A stretch of DNA of 64,000 nucleotides from positions 24,091-88,090 of the forward strand of contig JAQYVF010000006.1 in assembly GCA_030145625.1 (NCBI GenBank), written 5' to 3'. Below, piece after piece: positions 42,359 to 50,574 of the stretch. The translations under genes and the position numbers were made by a program. Under the pieces are notes generated by a model. It was given only the letters and a program-made list of their open reading frames with translations. It was not told the DNA's origin and did not search any database. How positions within the stretch are numbered: the stretch's first letter is position 1; every line of letters begins with the position of its first letter. The stretch is from Desulfocapsa sp. (lineage in GTDB: Bacteria; Desulfobacterota; Desulfobulbia; Desulfobulbales; Desulfocapsaceae).

Positions 42359-44386
42359 TCAGGTGAGCAGGTGTGGGATTGCCTCGGTGAGCATGTCGAC
42401 ATATACCAGTTCAAGATTTCCAGTGACATCATCCTCCAGTGAGTCCACATCTTCCTTATTTTTTGCAGGCAGGATTACCTTCGTGCAACCGGTTCGAACA
42501 GCAGCCAGCAGTTTTTCCCGGATTCCTCCCACAGGTAGAACCTGACCGGTTAGTGTCATTTCTCCGGTAAGAGATACGTTGCGATGTGCGGGCCGGTCCG
42601 TGAGGAGAGAAATCAAGGTAATGGCTATGGCAACACCTGCAGAAGGGCCGTCTTTTGAAACTGCACCGGCAGGGAGATGAATATGGATGTCGGAATGATC
42701 ATAGAAGTCCGGAGCAATGCCGAGTTGCTCGGCATTGCTCCGGATATAACTTAAAGCGGTCTTGGCTGATTCGCGTAATATTTCACCCAGTGAACCGGTA
42801 AGGATGAGATTAGTGTTTCCGCGCATGGCCAGCGCCTCGATAAACATAATCTCACCACCAAACTGGGTCCAGACCAGGCTGGTTACTACGCCCACCTTGT
42901 CCTTGCCTTCGGCAGCTTCCTGACGATATTTTCGTGGGCCGAGCAGGATATTGATTGAATCTTTATCTATTGTCGGCAAAGATTCTTTTGAATTATTTCG
43001 CAAGACCTGCAGGGCAAGCTTGCGACAGATGGTTCCTATTGCTCGATTGAGTCCCCGTACCCCGGATTCTCTGGTGTATTCGACGATGAGTCTTTTTAGA
43101 GCATCGTCAGTAATTTGTGGATTGATCTCGGTTAAGCCATTGGCGTTTAACTGTTTTGGAAGAAGATGTTTCCTTGCAATAACTTGTTTCTCTTGAAACG
43201 AATAACTTGGAAAGTCAATTACTTCCAGTCGATCCAGCAGGGGGGCTGGCAGTTTTGTTATGTCATTTGCCGTGGCAATGAACAGGACTCCGGATAGATC
43301 AAAGGGGATGTCAAGATAATGATCGATAAATTTCCCGTTCTGCTCGGGATCAAGAACCTCAAGCAGAACCGAAGCTGGATCTCCACGGAAATCTTGGCCG
43401 ATTTTGTCAATTTCATCGAGCATAAAGCAGGGATTTGTCACCCCGGCCCGTTTGATCTCACTTAGAATGCGGCCTGGCATGGCACCGACATAGGTTCGCC
43501 TGTGGCCACGAATCTCAGCCTCATCACGCAGTCCTGCCATTGATATACGAATAAACTCGCGGCCAAGAGATGTTGCCACAGACTGTCCTATTGAGGTTTT
43601 TCCTGTGCCCGGAGGGCCGGAAAGACAGAGGACAGGTCCCTGGCTGATCTGCAGTTTTTTCTGTTTCTGCAGGAGCTCTTCCACTGTATCTTTCAGTTCG
43701 TCAAGGTGAACAGGCTTTGAGAGATAATGGGTCGCGCCCTTACGGATGGCATCCACAGCATTTGCCACTGTTGCATAGCCGGTAACCATGACAACATCAG
43801 TCTCCGGTGATGCCTTGCTGATCTTTTCAATAAGGGTAAGACCATCCATCTTATCCATTTTCAGATCGGTGATCATTACATCAAAATGATCACTTCTCTC
43901 TATCTGTTGCAGCGCATCAATTCCGTTAGCTGCTACCTGCACCGTATGACCAATACGTTTGAAGTAGTGTTGAAGGTTGTTGCGGGCAATTTCTTCATCA
44001 TCAACAACCAGTATTCTTGATTTTTGTTGATTTTTTAGAGTCTTGGCTGCGAGGTATTCCAGTATCCGTGTCTTGACTGCCTCAAGTCCGTAATGGTGAG
44101 AGGCCATGATGGATTCAGCTCGTATCAGATCAAGATTGTCCCTGGTTTCCTGGAACCAGGGCAGCGAGAGTAGCAGTTCGATATAATTTATGCCTATGGA
44201 GAATTCAGCGGCAATTGGATCGGTTTTATCAAGACGTTCCAGTTCGGTTGTTATTTGGCGAGCAACGTAGGGTGGAAGGTCAGTCCCGGTCACTCTGTTT
44301 TTGAGATCATCGATCTGCCGGGAACTGAGAGATGCTCCAGATCCGGGTGCTTTCGTTTCAGATTTTTTTTTTGAGAAAAAACTCAT
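42359..44386 (-). CDS. lon: Lon-type protease with inserted response-regulator receiver
   Basis: A 675-residue ATP-dependent protease. There is no N-terminal LON substrate domain; about 40 polar residues lead into the Lon helical linker (LLLSLPWF, HHYGLEAVKTRILEYLA). At residues 124-240 a complete receiver is inserted: acidic pair Asp129-Asp130, phospho-acceptor Asp174 in ITDLKM, Thr202, Lys224 in SKP. The AAA+ domain resumes with Walker A GPPGTGKTS (257-265), EIRGHRRTYVGAMPG, and Walker B FMLDEID. The proteolytic dyad is Ser582 (GPSAG) and Lys625, spaced 43 residues as in E. coli Lon. It should be a phosphorylation-controlled protease. The receiver closely resembles that of the NtrC-type regulator at 50567, pointing to a shared kinase. 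Confidence 0.93.
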   Translation of the reverse strand: MSFFSKKKSETKAPGSGASLSSRQIDDLKNRVTGTDLPPYVARQITTELERLDKTDPIAAEFSIGINYIELLLSLPWFQETRDNLDLIRAESIMASHHYGLEAVKTRILEYLAAKTLKNQQKSRILVVDDEEIARNNLQHYFKRIGHTVQVAANGIDALQQIERSDHFDVMITDLKMDKMDGLTLIEKISKASPETDVVMVTGYATVANAVDAIRKGATHYLSKPVHLDELKDTVEELLQKQKKLQISQGPVLCLSGPPGTGKTSIGQSVATSLGREFIRISMAGLRDEAEIRGHRRTYVGAMPGRILSEIKRAGVTNPCFMLDEIDKIGQDFRGDPASVLLEVLDPEQNGKFIDHYLDIPFDLSGVLFIATANDITKLPAPLLDRLEVIDFPSYSFQEKQVIARKHLLPKQLNANGLTEINPQITDDALKRLIVEYTRESGVRGLNRAIGTICRKLALQVLRNNSKESLPTIDKDSINILLGPRKYRQEAAEGKDKVGVVTSLVWTQFGGEIMFIEALAMRGNTNLILTGSLGEILRESAKTALSYIRSNAEQLGIAPDFYDHSDIHIHLPAGAVSKDGPSAGVAIAITLISLLTDRPAHRNVSLTGEMTLTGQVLPVGGIREKLLAAVRTGCTKVILPAKNKEDVDSLEDDVTGNLELVYVDMLTEAIPHLLT

Positions 44387-44594
44387 TTCTTTTCATCCGG
44401 TTAAAAAGGTTTCTGCATTTAGGGAATGATAATGAAAAAACAATTCCTATGCTGTAGAAATCTTCTCTAGCCAACATTTCTTATCAAGGTTGTTACGAGT
44501 GACTGGGACGTGCTGCAAATTCGATGCGCAGGGCTTTGCCGGTTTCACAGTAGATTATGATGAGAAATGCGGGCTAGTGCTGAGTAGTTATATA

Positions 44595-44927
44595 TTAATG
44601 ACAGTCATAGGGCTGAATAAGGATTTTGGCCGGTATTCTTAAGTGGTTATGAATGTTGCGTATCATCTTAAGAGAGAGTGGTTTGTGCCGATTAAGTACG
44701 GAACTTATGTTGCCGTAACTGCCAATGTCCGCCTTTAAATCTATGTCGCGGAGACCTCGTTGGCTCATGATACTTTTCAGGTACTCAATAGGATCGGGTA
44801 AGTCTTCATCTGCATACAAATCTCTGGCAGATTCAACTGAAGAGAGTGTTTTGCCAGTAACCTCTTGATCTATATTGCGTAAATTTTCAGTTTGTTCCAT
44901 TATATTTGCAAGGATCATAGTATTCAT
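44595..44927 (-). CDS. HigA-like antitoxin / HTH protein, orphan
   Basis: A 110-residue protein whose second half is an Xre-type helix-turn-helix of the HigA antitoxin group: EYLKSIMSQRGLRDIDLK, IGSYGNISSVLNRHKPLSLKMIRNIHNHLRIP (in pieces). HigA proteins normally neutralise and repress a HigB RNase encoded next to them. No toxin frame is present on either side: the stop of nhaD is 11 bp upstream and a 208-bp gap leads to lon. It is therefore either an orphan antitoxin or a regulator recruited to this operon. AGGG lies before the ATG at 44927. Confidence 0.75.
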   Translation of the reverse strand: MNTMILANIMEQTENLRNIDQEVTGKTLSSVESARDLYADEDLPDPIEYLKSIMSQRGLRDIDLKADIGSYGNISSVLNRHKPLSLKMIRNIHNHLRIPAKILIQPYDCH

Positions 44928-44938
44928 GGTTGTTTTCC

Positions 44939-46363
44939 CTAAAATAAACGACTGTTAATAATTAGATGACAGTAGATGCTCGCTGCATATCCCAGAGCCA
45001 CAATGGGAGTCCATTTCAAATGGGCTCCAAAGGTGTAGGTTCCCCGTGCTGTCCCCATCAGGGCCACACCTGCAGCCGAGCCAATGGATAATAGGCTGCC
45101 GCCTACGCCTGCTGTCAGGGTAACCAGCAGCCACTGGCCGAGGGACATGGAGGGATCCATGGTTAATACGGCAAACATGACCGGGATATTGTCGACAATT
45201 GCCGAAAGAACACCAACAAGGACATTGGCATAGGTGGCACCCAGGCCATCGTACATCTGGTGGGAAACAAGAGCAAGATAGCCGAACTGGGAAAGACCGC
45301 CGACACAGAGAATAACTCCGTAAAAAAAGAGAAGGGTATCCCACTCGGCCCGGGCCACTTTTTTGAAGATATCAAAGGGGTCATCTTGATCATTGATGGA
45401 AATTCCCAGTGGTTTGTCGTATTCATGGGCGCGCTGCTCTCTTCTCTTGATGTAATAGGAAAAGAAACCCAGGTAGGAAAGTCCCAGCATCATGCCTGCT
45501 GCGGGAGGCAGGTCAAGAAAGTTGTGAAAGGAAACCGCGGTAACAATGGTCATGAGAAAAAGAACTATAATTCGTCTGGCCCCGAATTTCATCGCCACTT
45601 TTTCATCCAGAGCATCCGGCACCTCTTTAGAGACAAAGAAGCTCATGATGGCTGCAGGGATCAGCCAGTTGAGTAAGGCTGGAGCAAAGAGGAAGAAAAA
45701 TTGGACAAAGGTGGCTTGTCCTTTTTGCCAGACCATGAGGGTGGTGATATCGCCAAAGGGTGAGAAGGCTCCTCCTGCATTGGCTCCGACTACGATATTG
45801 ATACAGGCCAGGGCAATAAATTTTTTATTGTCCTTGGCTACGGCCATAACGACAGCTCCCATGAGTAAAGCCGTGGTCAGGTTATCGGCAACGGGCGATA
45901 TAACAAAGGCAAGAAAGCCGGTGATCCAGAAAATTTTGCGTAGAGAGAATCCTCTGGAAACCAGTGAAGAGCGAAGGGCCTGAAAGATATTGCGCTCTTC
46001 CATGGAATTGATATAGGTCATAGCAACAAGCAGGAAGAGCAATAGCTCTGCATACTCGGTGATGTTGTGAATAATCGCATTATGTGCTTCTTCAGGTGGG
46101 ATACCTGCCATGCGGTAGGTAAGGGCAAGGAGTATCCAGATGATTCCGGCGGCCATCATCACCGGCTTGCTCTTGCGCAGGTGGGTTTTCTCCTCAAAAA
46201 TAACAAGTACATAAGCGAGAACAAAGATAGCCAGAGATATATAGCCCATTGATGTGGCAGTAAGGCTCATAGCTGTTTCACCTCCACCATGGCCGGAAGC
46301 AGCAGCAAATGCCTGGCCTGCGCCGCCTAGCAAGGTGATGCAGAGTGATAGAAAGATTTTCAT
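44939..46363 (-). CDS. nhaD: NhaD-type sodium/proton antiporter
   Basis: A 474-residue inner-membrane antiporter of the NhaD family (ion transporter superfamily), exchanging Na+ or Li+ for H+. It has an N-terminal signal-like helix (FLSLCITLLGGAGQAFA) and about twelve further hydrophobic helices; SPVADNLTTALLMG and SAIVDNIPVMFAV are the two pseudo-symmetric discontinuous-helix motifs with the Asp-Asn pairs that bind the ion. It lies 106 bp after the SLC13-type transporter and 11 bp before the HigA-like gene, all on the minus strand. Confidence 0.92.
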   Translation of the reverse strand: MKIFLSLCITLLGGAGQAFAAASGHGGGETAMSLTATSMGYISLAIFVLAYVLVIFEEKTHLRKSKPVMMAAGIIWILLALTYRMAGIPPEEAHNAIIHNITEYAELLLFLLVAMTYINSMEERNIFQALRSSLVSRGFSLRKIFWITGFLAFVISPVADNLTTALLMGAVVMAVAKDNKKFIALACINIVVGANAGGAFSPFGDITTLMVWQKGQATFVQFFFLFAPALLNWLIPAAIMSFFVSKEVPDALDEKVAMKFGARRIIVLFLMTIVTAVSFHNFLDLPPAAGMMLGLSYLGFFSYYIKRREQRAHEYDKPLGISINDQDDPFDIFKKVARAEWDTLLFFYGVILCVGGLSQFGYLALVSHQMYDGLGATYANVLVGVLSAIVDNIPVMFAVLTMDPSMSLGQWLLVTLTAGVGGSLLSIGSAAGVALMGTARGTYTFGAHLKWTPIVALGYAASIYCHLIINSRLF

Positions 46364-46426
46364 TGTAGATATCCTTAGTTGAAAACTTATTGAATAAAGT
46401 GAAGTTGTATTGTGGGCAGATCAAAG

Positions 46427-46465
46427 GAAGAGCTATTTTGTCATTATCGGACAAAACAGCTCTTC
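46427..46465 (-). terminator. hairpin between transporter genes
   Basis: GAAGAGCTATTTTGTC (46427-46442) pairs with GACAAAACAGCTCTTC (46450-46465), one mismatch, 7-base loop. On the minus strand it follows the SLC13 stop by 5 bases. The run after it is only CTTTG, so it may be a weak terminator or an mRNA-processing hairpin. Confidence 0.55.
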
Positions 46466-46469
46466 ACGA

Positions 46470-48281
46470 TCAGCCATTCACACCGTAAAATAGTGCTATG
46501 GATGCCATCATTACCACGAGGTAGAGGATGGTCATTCCTGCACCAGCCCGGAAATAATCTTTTGTCTTGTAGCCGCCAGGTCGCATAATCAGGGCGTTAA
46601 CCTGATGGGTGGGCAGGACAAAGGTATTGGAGCAGGCAACCGCTACAACCAAAGCTGCTATACGGGGATCTGCTCCGGCAGTACTGGCCATATTCATGGC
46701 AAGGGGGACCATCAGAACCGTTGCTCCGACATTGGAGGCCACCAGGGTGAAAAACGAGGTCAGGATGCCGATAACGGTTAAGAGAATCAGCGGCGAAACA
46801 TCGCCCATCATACTCATGATCGTTTCTGCAATAAGTTTTGCCGCCCCTGTTTTTTCAAAGGCGATACCGAGTGGAATAAGGCCGCCAAGGAGAAAAACAG
46901 TCATCCAGTCAACAGAATCATAGGCCTCGTCAATGGAGAGTACCTTGGAAAGAACCATGGCGATGGCTCCTGTGAGCAGGGCGATGGAGAGTTGGACATG
47001 AAATCCAAGGATCATGACCAGCGCCAGCACCAGACTGCCTATGGCGAATTTGACCTTGTCTGTACGGAGAATTTCTCCTTGTACCTCTTCAGTTAAGACA
47101 AGATCGGTTCTTTCTTTCAGGTAATGAAATTTTTCCCAGGGTCCTTGCAGCAGCATAGCATCACCGGCACGCAGGACCATTGTGGAGATGTCACCGACAA
47201 AGGTTTTGTTTTCCCGAAATACGGCCAGTGGCATAACACCATTTTTTTTCCGAAAGGAAAGGGAGCGCAGCGTATTGCCGACCAGTTCGGAACGGGGCGT
47301 AATAATTGCCTCCATGATACCGGCATTGTTCGGTGACATTTTTTCGGCAAAGACTTCCAGATCTTCTTTGACTTCCCATCCAAAGGATTTGGTCATTTTT
47401 GCAACCAGGTCAGGTGGTCCTTCAACAACAATTGTATCTCCCCCTTCAATGGTGTCGGAATAGTCAGGAGAAGAAATTGATGTTCCGCTCTTACTGGCGA
47501 TAGCGAGGATTGAAGTGAAAAATATGGGTCTGATTTCCAGTTCCATGAGAGTTTTCGGTCCCTGAAATGATTCAGGTATCCGGATCTCAAAAAGATTGCC
47601 GATATCCTGATATGTCCTTTCAAGTTCCTGGGACATGGGGCCATTTTCCGCTTCATCAGCTTGTCCGGTAGGAAGGATAAAGCGGCCAAAGAGAACGAAA
47701 TAGATCAGGGCGGCGACAATAAGGGCCAGCCCAACCGGAGTCACGGAAAAGAGGCCAAAGGGCTCGATCTCCGGGGCTGAAATTTTCATCACGTCATTGA
47801 GCAGGATGAGCGGGCTTGATCCGATCAGGGTGAGACAGCCGCCGATGATGGCACAGAATCCCATGGGCATGAGAATTCGGGAAACCGGGATATTTGTCTG
47901 TCGGCAGATACGCTTGGCAGCAGGCATGAACAGGGCTGCTGCTCCGATATTCTGCATAAAACTTGAGATGAAGGCTACTGTGCCGGAGATGAGGATCATG
48001 ATCCTGCTTTCGCTCTTGCCGGCAAACTTGAGCAGGACTCTGGCCAGGGAATTCATGGCCCCAGTCTTATCCAGGCCTGCACCGATGATAATAACGGCAA
48101 TAATTGAAACAACAGCATTACTTGAAAGTCCGCTAATGGCTTCTTTTGGAGTAACCAGCCCCAGCAGCGGAAGGATGATCATCATGATGATGCCGACTAC
48201 GTCGACACGCACCCATTCAAAAATAAAAAGTAGAATTGCCAAGACCAGAACGGCCATGACTAATATTATTGGTAGAGTCAT
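46470..48281 (-). CDS. SLC13/DASS family transporter with two RCK_C domains
   Basis: A 603-residue sodium-coupled anion transporter of the SLC13 family. Helices in the N-terminal third contain SSNAVVSIIAVIIIGAGL and FISSFMQNIGAAALFMP, and the C-terminal half has TLVASNVGATVLMVPLA, the symmetrical SNT-like motif. Two cytoplasmic TrkA-C (RCK_C) domains, at about residues 215-290 and 300-385 (LMELEIRPIFFTSILAIASK, MEAIITPRSELVGNTLRSLSF), lie between the halves, as in large sulfate/dicarboxylate carriers. The substrate is unknown; sulfate or a dicarboxylate is plausible. A sigma-54 promoter lies 290 bases upstream. Confidence 0.88.
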   Translation of the reverse strand: MTLPIILVMAVLVLAILLFIFEWVRVDVVGIIMMIILPLLGLVTPKEAISGLSSNAVVSIIAVIIIGAGLDKTGAMNSLARVLLKFAGKSESRIMILISGTVAFISSFMQNIGAAALFMPAAKRICRQTNIPVSRILMPMGFCAIIGGCLTLIGSSPLILLNDVMKISAPEIEPFGLFSVTPVGLALIVAALIYFVLFGRFILPTGQADEAENGPMSQELERTYQDIGNLFEIRIPESFQGPKTLMELEIRPIFFTSILAIASKSGTSISSPDYSDTIEGGDTIVVEGPPDLVAKMTKSFGWEVKEDLEVFAEKMSPNNAGIMEAIITPRSELVGNTLRSLSFRKKNGVMPLAVFRENKTFVGDISTMVLRAGDAMLLQGPWEKFHYLKERTDLVLTEEVQGEILRTDKVKFAIGSLVLALVMILGFHVQLSIALLTGAIAMVLSKVLSIDEAYDSVDWMTVFLLGGLIPLGIAFEKTGAAKLIAETIMSMMGDVSPLILLTVIGILTSFFTLVASNVGATVLMVPLAMNMASTAGADPRIAALVVAVACSNTFVLPTHQVNALIMRPGGYKTKDYFRAGAGMTILYLVVMMASIALFYGVNG

Positions 48282-48570
48282 TTTTTCCTTATTATCCTTT
48301 TTTGTTTTTTGATATCTGGTGACGACAGGGTGTTACCAAATAGTTAAGGGCATAACATTACTTTTGAGAGGTTTGGTAGGCCGGTGGCATTGTGACAACA
48401 CGGTGTGGATGCCGGGTGAACTTTACCTCCCTCCTTCTTTTTTCTTGTCTCCTGTTTCATCATCATCTTCCTCCTTAGGAATGTGCCAAAATTTATTGAT
48501 ATTCTAGGCTGATAAGAAAATTCGCACTTTTGGTTACTGCTTTGATCACGAGTAACCTTTCATTTCAAAT

Positions 48571-48586
48571 TGCAACCTGTATGCCG
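48571..48586 (-). promoter_or_regulatory. sigma-54 promoter toward SLC13/nhaD genes
   Basis: Minus strand CGGCATA, CAGG, TTGCA: -12 perfect, one mismatch at the first -24 base, correct GG-to-GC distance. It lies about 95 bases from the palindrome at 48681. Confidence 0.68.
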
Positions 48587-48680
48587 TTTTTCAGCAGGTT
48601 TGGTGAAAGCTGGTGGTCGCATTTGTTTACCATTTTAGATGGATGTAAAAAATGAGGGGGCTTAAGGAGGCAATACGTTG

Positions 48681-48699
48681 CTGTTGCAGGGTGTAACAG
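48681..48699. promoter_or_regulatory. enhancer palindrome CTGTTGCAGGGTGTAACAG
   Basis: A near-perfect 19-base dyad with arms CTGTTGCA and TGTAACAG. The TGTTGCAGGRTG core is shared with 40739 and 42216. It faces the minus-strand sigma-54 promoter at 48571. Confidence 0.65.
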
Positions 48700-48787
48700 C
48701 TGGCGAGAAAGAGAGAAGAGAACGTTTTAGAGAGGAATTTGAGGAAAAATTGAATAAAATAAAAGAGTCATAACCACTCTGTCAGGG

Positions 48788-48849
48788 CACAGTGTTGCAT
48801 ATTCACAACATTGCATATTGCAACAGTGCTGTGAATATGCAACACTGTG
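48788..48849. promoter_or_regulatory. nested enhancer palindrome upstream of the two-component genes
   Basis: A perfect 20-bp inverted repeat: CACAGTGTTGCATATTCACA (48788-48807) and its complement (48830-48849). In the 22-base interior lies a third site, ATTGCATATTGCAACA (48810-48825), matching 40603 and 42081. Three TTGCA-type dyads are thus packed in 62 bp, about 95 bases from the plus-strand sigma-54 promoter at 48944. Confidence 0.8.
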
Positions 48850-48943
48850 GTGAGGGGCAGTCGGAGATGAGATATTAAAAATAATGCTCGTTACGATCTT
48901 GTAGGTATGGAAGGGGTGTGTCGATCTTATTTAGTTTTGCAGT

Positions 48944-48959
48944 TGGCCTTAAATTTGCT
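48944..48959 (+). promoter_or_regulatory. sigma-54 promoter of kinase/regulator operon
   Basis: TGGCCTT, AAAT, TTGCT with correct spacing: the GG and GC dinucleotides are intact, with one departure in the -24 element. The kinase start is 143 bases downstream. Confidence 0.7.
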
Positions 48960-49101
48960 TGACGGAGAATGGGACAAAAATTTATTTCTTCAATATTTGG
49001 CCATAAATGATTTAACAATTTTTTACTGGAAGAAAAGATAAAACACATAGACCTTTGTCAGTTTGTTTTTTTAAGACTGATGAGGAGGGGAGAGAGGCCC
49101 A

Positions 49102-50574
49102 ATGATTTTTTTTAATCTGCGCCAGAAGATGATGGGCTGTTTTTGCCTGCATCTGATTTTTTATATTATTGTTGGGGCAACTATTTTTAGGGATTTTGAG
49201 TTGTTTAACGATGATGTAACCTTATTGATGCATGCTGGCAGCCTCAGTAATATAAGTCTTGAGATACGACGTTATGAAAAAAACTTTATCATTCGTCATG
49301 ACGATGACGATTTTGCCAAAGTCCTTGAATATATAGATGAGGCGGAGCAGACTGTTCCTCAGGTAATCGATGAGTTAAAGATTATGCCCCAACCGACCCA
49401 CTTGCAGAACTTCACATTTACACTGGCAGCCTATAAGGCAACTTTTCAGGATTTTAAAGAGAAATGTGTTTCTGGAACAAAGATCGCTGTATGTCTGTCA
49501 CAGGAAAAAGTACGAAGTTTAGGGCAGGATCTTGTAAATATCACCGAAGATCTTGTCATCTTTGAACAGGACAAGATGGACGATTTTGTTGCAGATTTAA
49601 AAAGTCAACTTGTGAAAGCCTTCCTCTTTATTGTTTTGCTTTCGATTTTCACTATCACCCTCCTCTATACTTCAATTATCAAGCCCTTGAAAAGGGTTGA
49701 GGGTGCGGCAAGAGACATTGCAAACGGAACCTTTACCCGGCTGCCGGTGGATGAAAAAAAGGGTGAGGTTCGTAGTGTACTTCGGGCTTTTAATAAAATG
49801 GTCGCTGACCTGGAAGCGCAACAGGAGCAACTCTTCCAGGTTAAGAAACTTTCATCAATTGGTACCCTGGCTTCAGGAACAGCTCATCAGATCAATAATC
49901 CGCTCAATAATATTTCAACGTCCTGCCAGTTGGCTCTTGCCGAGATTGATGCTGAACAGAACCCTTTAGTTGCTGATATGCTGGAAACTATTAACCAGGA
50001 AACCCATCGTGCCGGAGAAATTGTTCGTGGCCTGCTGGAATTTTCCAGGGTGCAGATATTTTCTCTTCAACCTTATCGACTTGTCAAAGTGGTCGATAGA
50101 GTCCAACAGCTTGTTGCTAGCGAAGTCCCGTCCGGCATTATTATAGATACTGATATTCCCGAAGATATAACTCTTTTTATCGATGTCCAGAAAATGATCG
50201 AAGCTTTGCTGAATCTGACGATCAATGCCATTCAGGCCATCCCGGAACCACCGGGCTCGGTTGTTATTGGTGCAGAAAAGGACGCTGGCAACAAGAATGC
50301 TATAATTGTTGTTGCAGATACAGGCAGAGGAATTGACAAAGAATGTCTGCCGAAAGTTTTTGACCCGTTTTTCACTACTAAAAATGCTGAAAATGGGACT
50401 GGCCTTGGTCTGGCAGTTGTTTATGGCATCATAAAAAAACAAAAGGGTTCAATCCGAGTAGAGTCTGAAAAAGCGATGGGAACTCGGTTTGTTATCACCC
50501 TGCCGCTCTATTCTGATTCTGAAGAGGCTGGTCCTCTCGGGCAGAGTGAAACATTTGGGGGCGATCATGACTGA
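49102..50574 (+). CDS. membrane sensor histidine kinase
   Basis: A 490-residue kinase. Two membrane helices (about residues 12-30 and 175-195) enclose a periplasmic helical sensor of about 140 residues; then HAMP ([18 protein letters not shown]), HisKA and HATPase_c. The N box [11 protein letters not shown]1 VADTGRGI, F box DPFFTTK and G2 GTGLGLAVV are intact. The phosphorylated histidine is His262 in [12 protein letters not shown]; the following residue is Gln, where most HisKA kinases have Glu. Its last 8 bases overlap the regulator gene (ATGACTGA). It is the obvious partner of that regulator and a candidate for phosphorylating the Lon receiver. Confidence 0.92.
   Translation: MIFFNLRQKMMGCFCLHLIFYIIVGATIFRDFELFNDDVTLLMHAGSLSNISLEIRRYEKNFIIRHDDDDFAKVLEYIDEAEQTVPQVIDELKIMPQPTHLQNFTFTLAAYKATFQDFKEKCVSGTKIAVCLSQEKVRSLGQDLVNITEDLVIFEQDKMDDFVADLKSQLVKAFLFIVLLSIFTITLLYTSIIKPLKRVEGAARDIANGTFTRLPVDEKKGEVRSVLRAFNKMVADLEAQQEQLFQVKKLSSIGTLASGTAHQINNPLNNISTSCQLALAEIDAEQNPLVADMLETINQETHRAGEIVRGLLEFSRVQIFSLQPYRLVKVVDRVQQLVASEVPSGIIIDTDIPEDITLFIDVQKMIEALLNLTINAIQAIPEPPGSVVIGAEKDAGNKNAIIVVADTGRGIDKECLPKVFDPFFTTKNAENGTGLGLAVVYGIIKKQKGSIRVESEKAMGTRFVITLPLYSDSEEAGPLGQSETFGGDHD

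Noticed and set aside
44514..44529. Possible sigma-54 promoter directly before lon (GCGCATC, GAAT, TTGCA on the minus strand)
   Set aside because: The -12 element and spacing fit, but the -24 GG is broken and no TTGCA enhancer dyad is nearby; too weak to call.
48481..48496. TGGCACA on the minus strand before the SLC13 gene
   Set aside because: It looks like a -24 element, but at the -12 distance there is no GC; the site at 48571-48586 fits much better.
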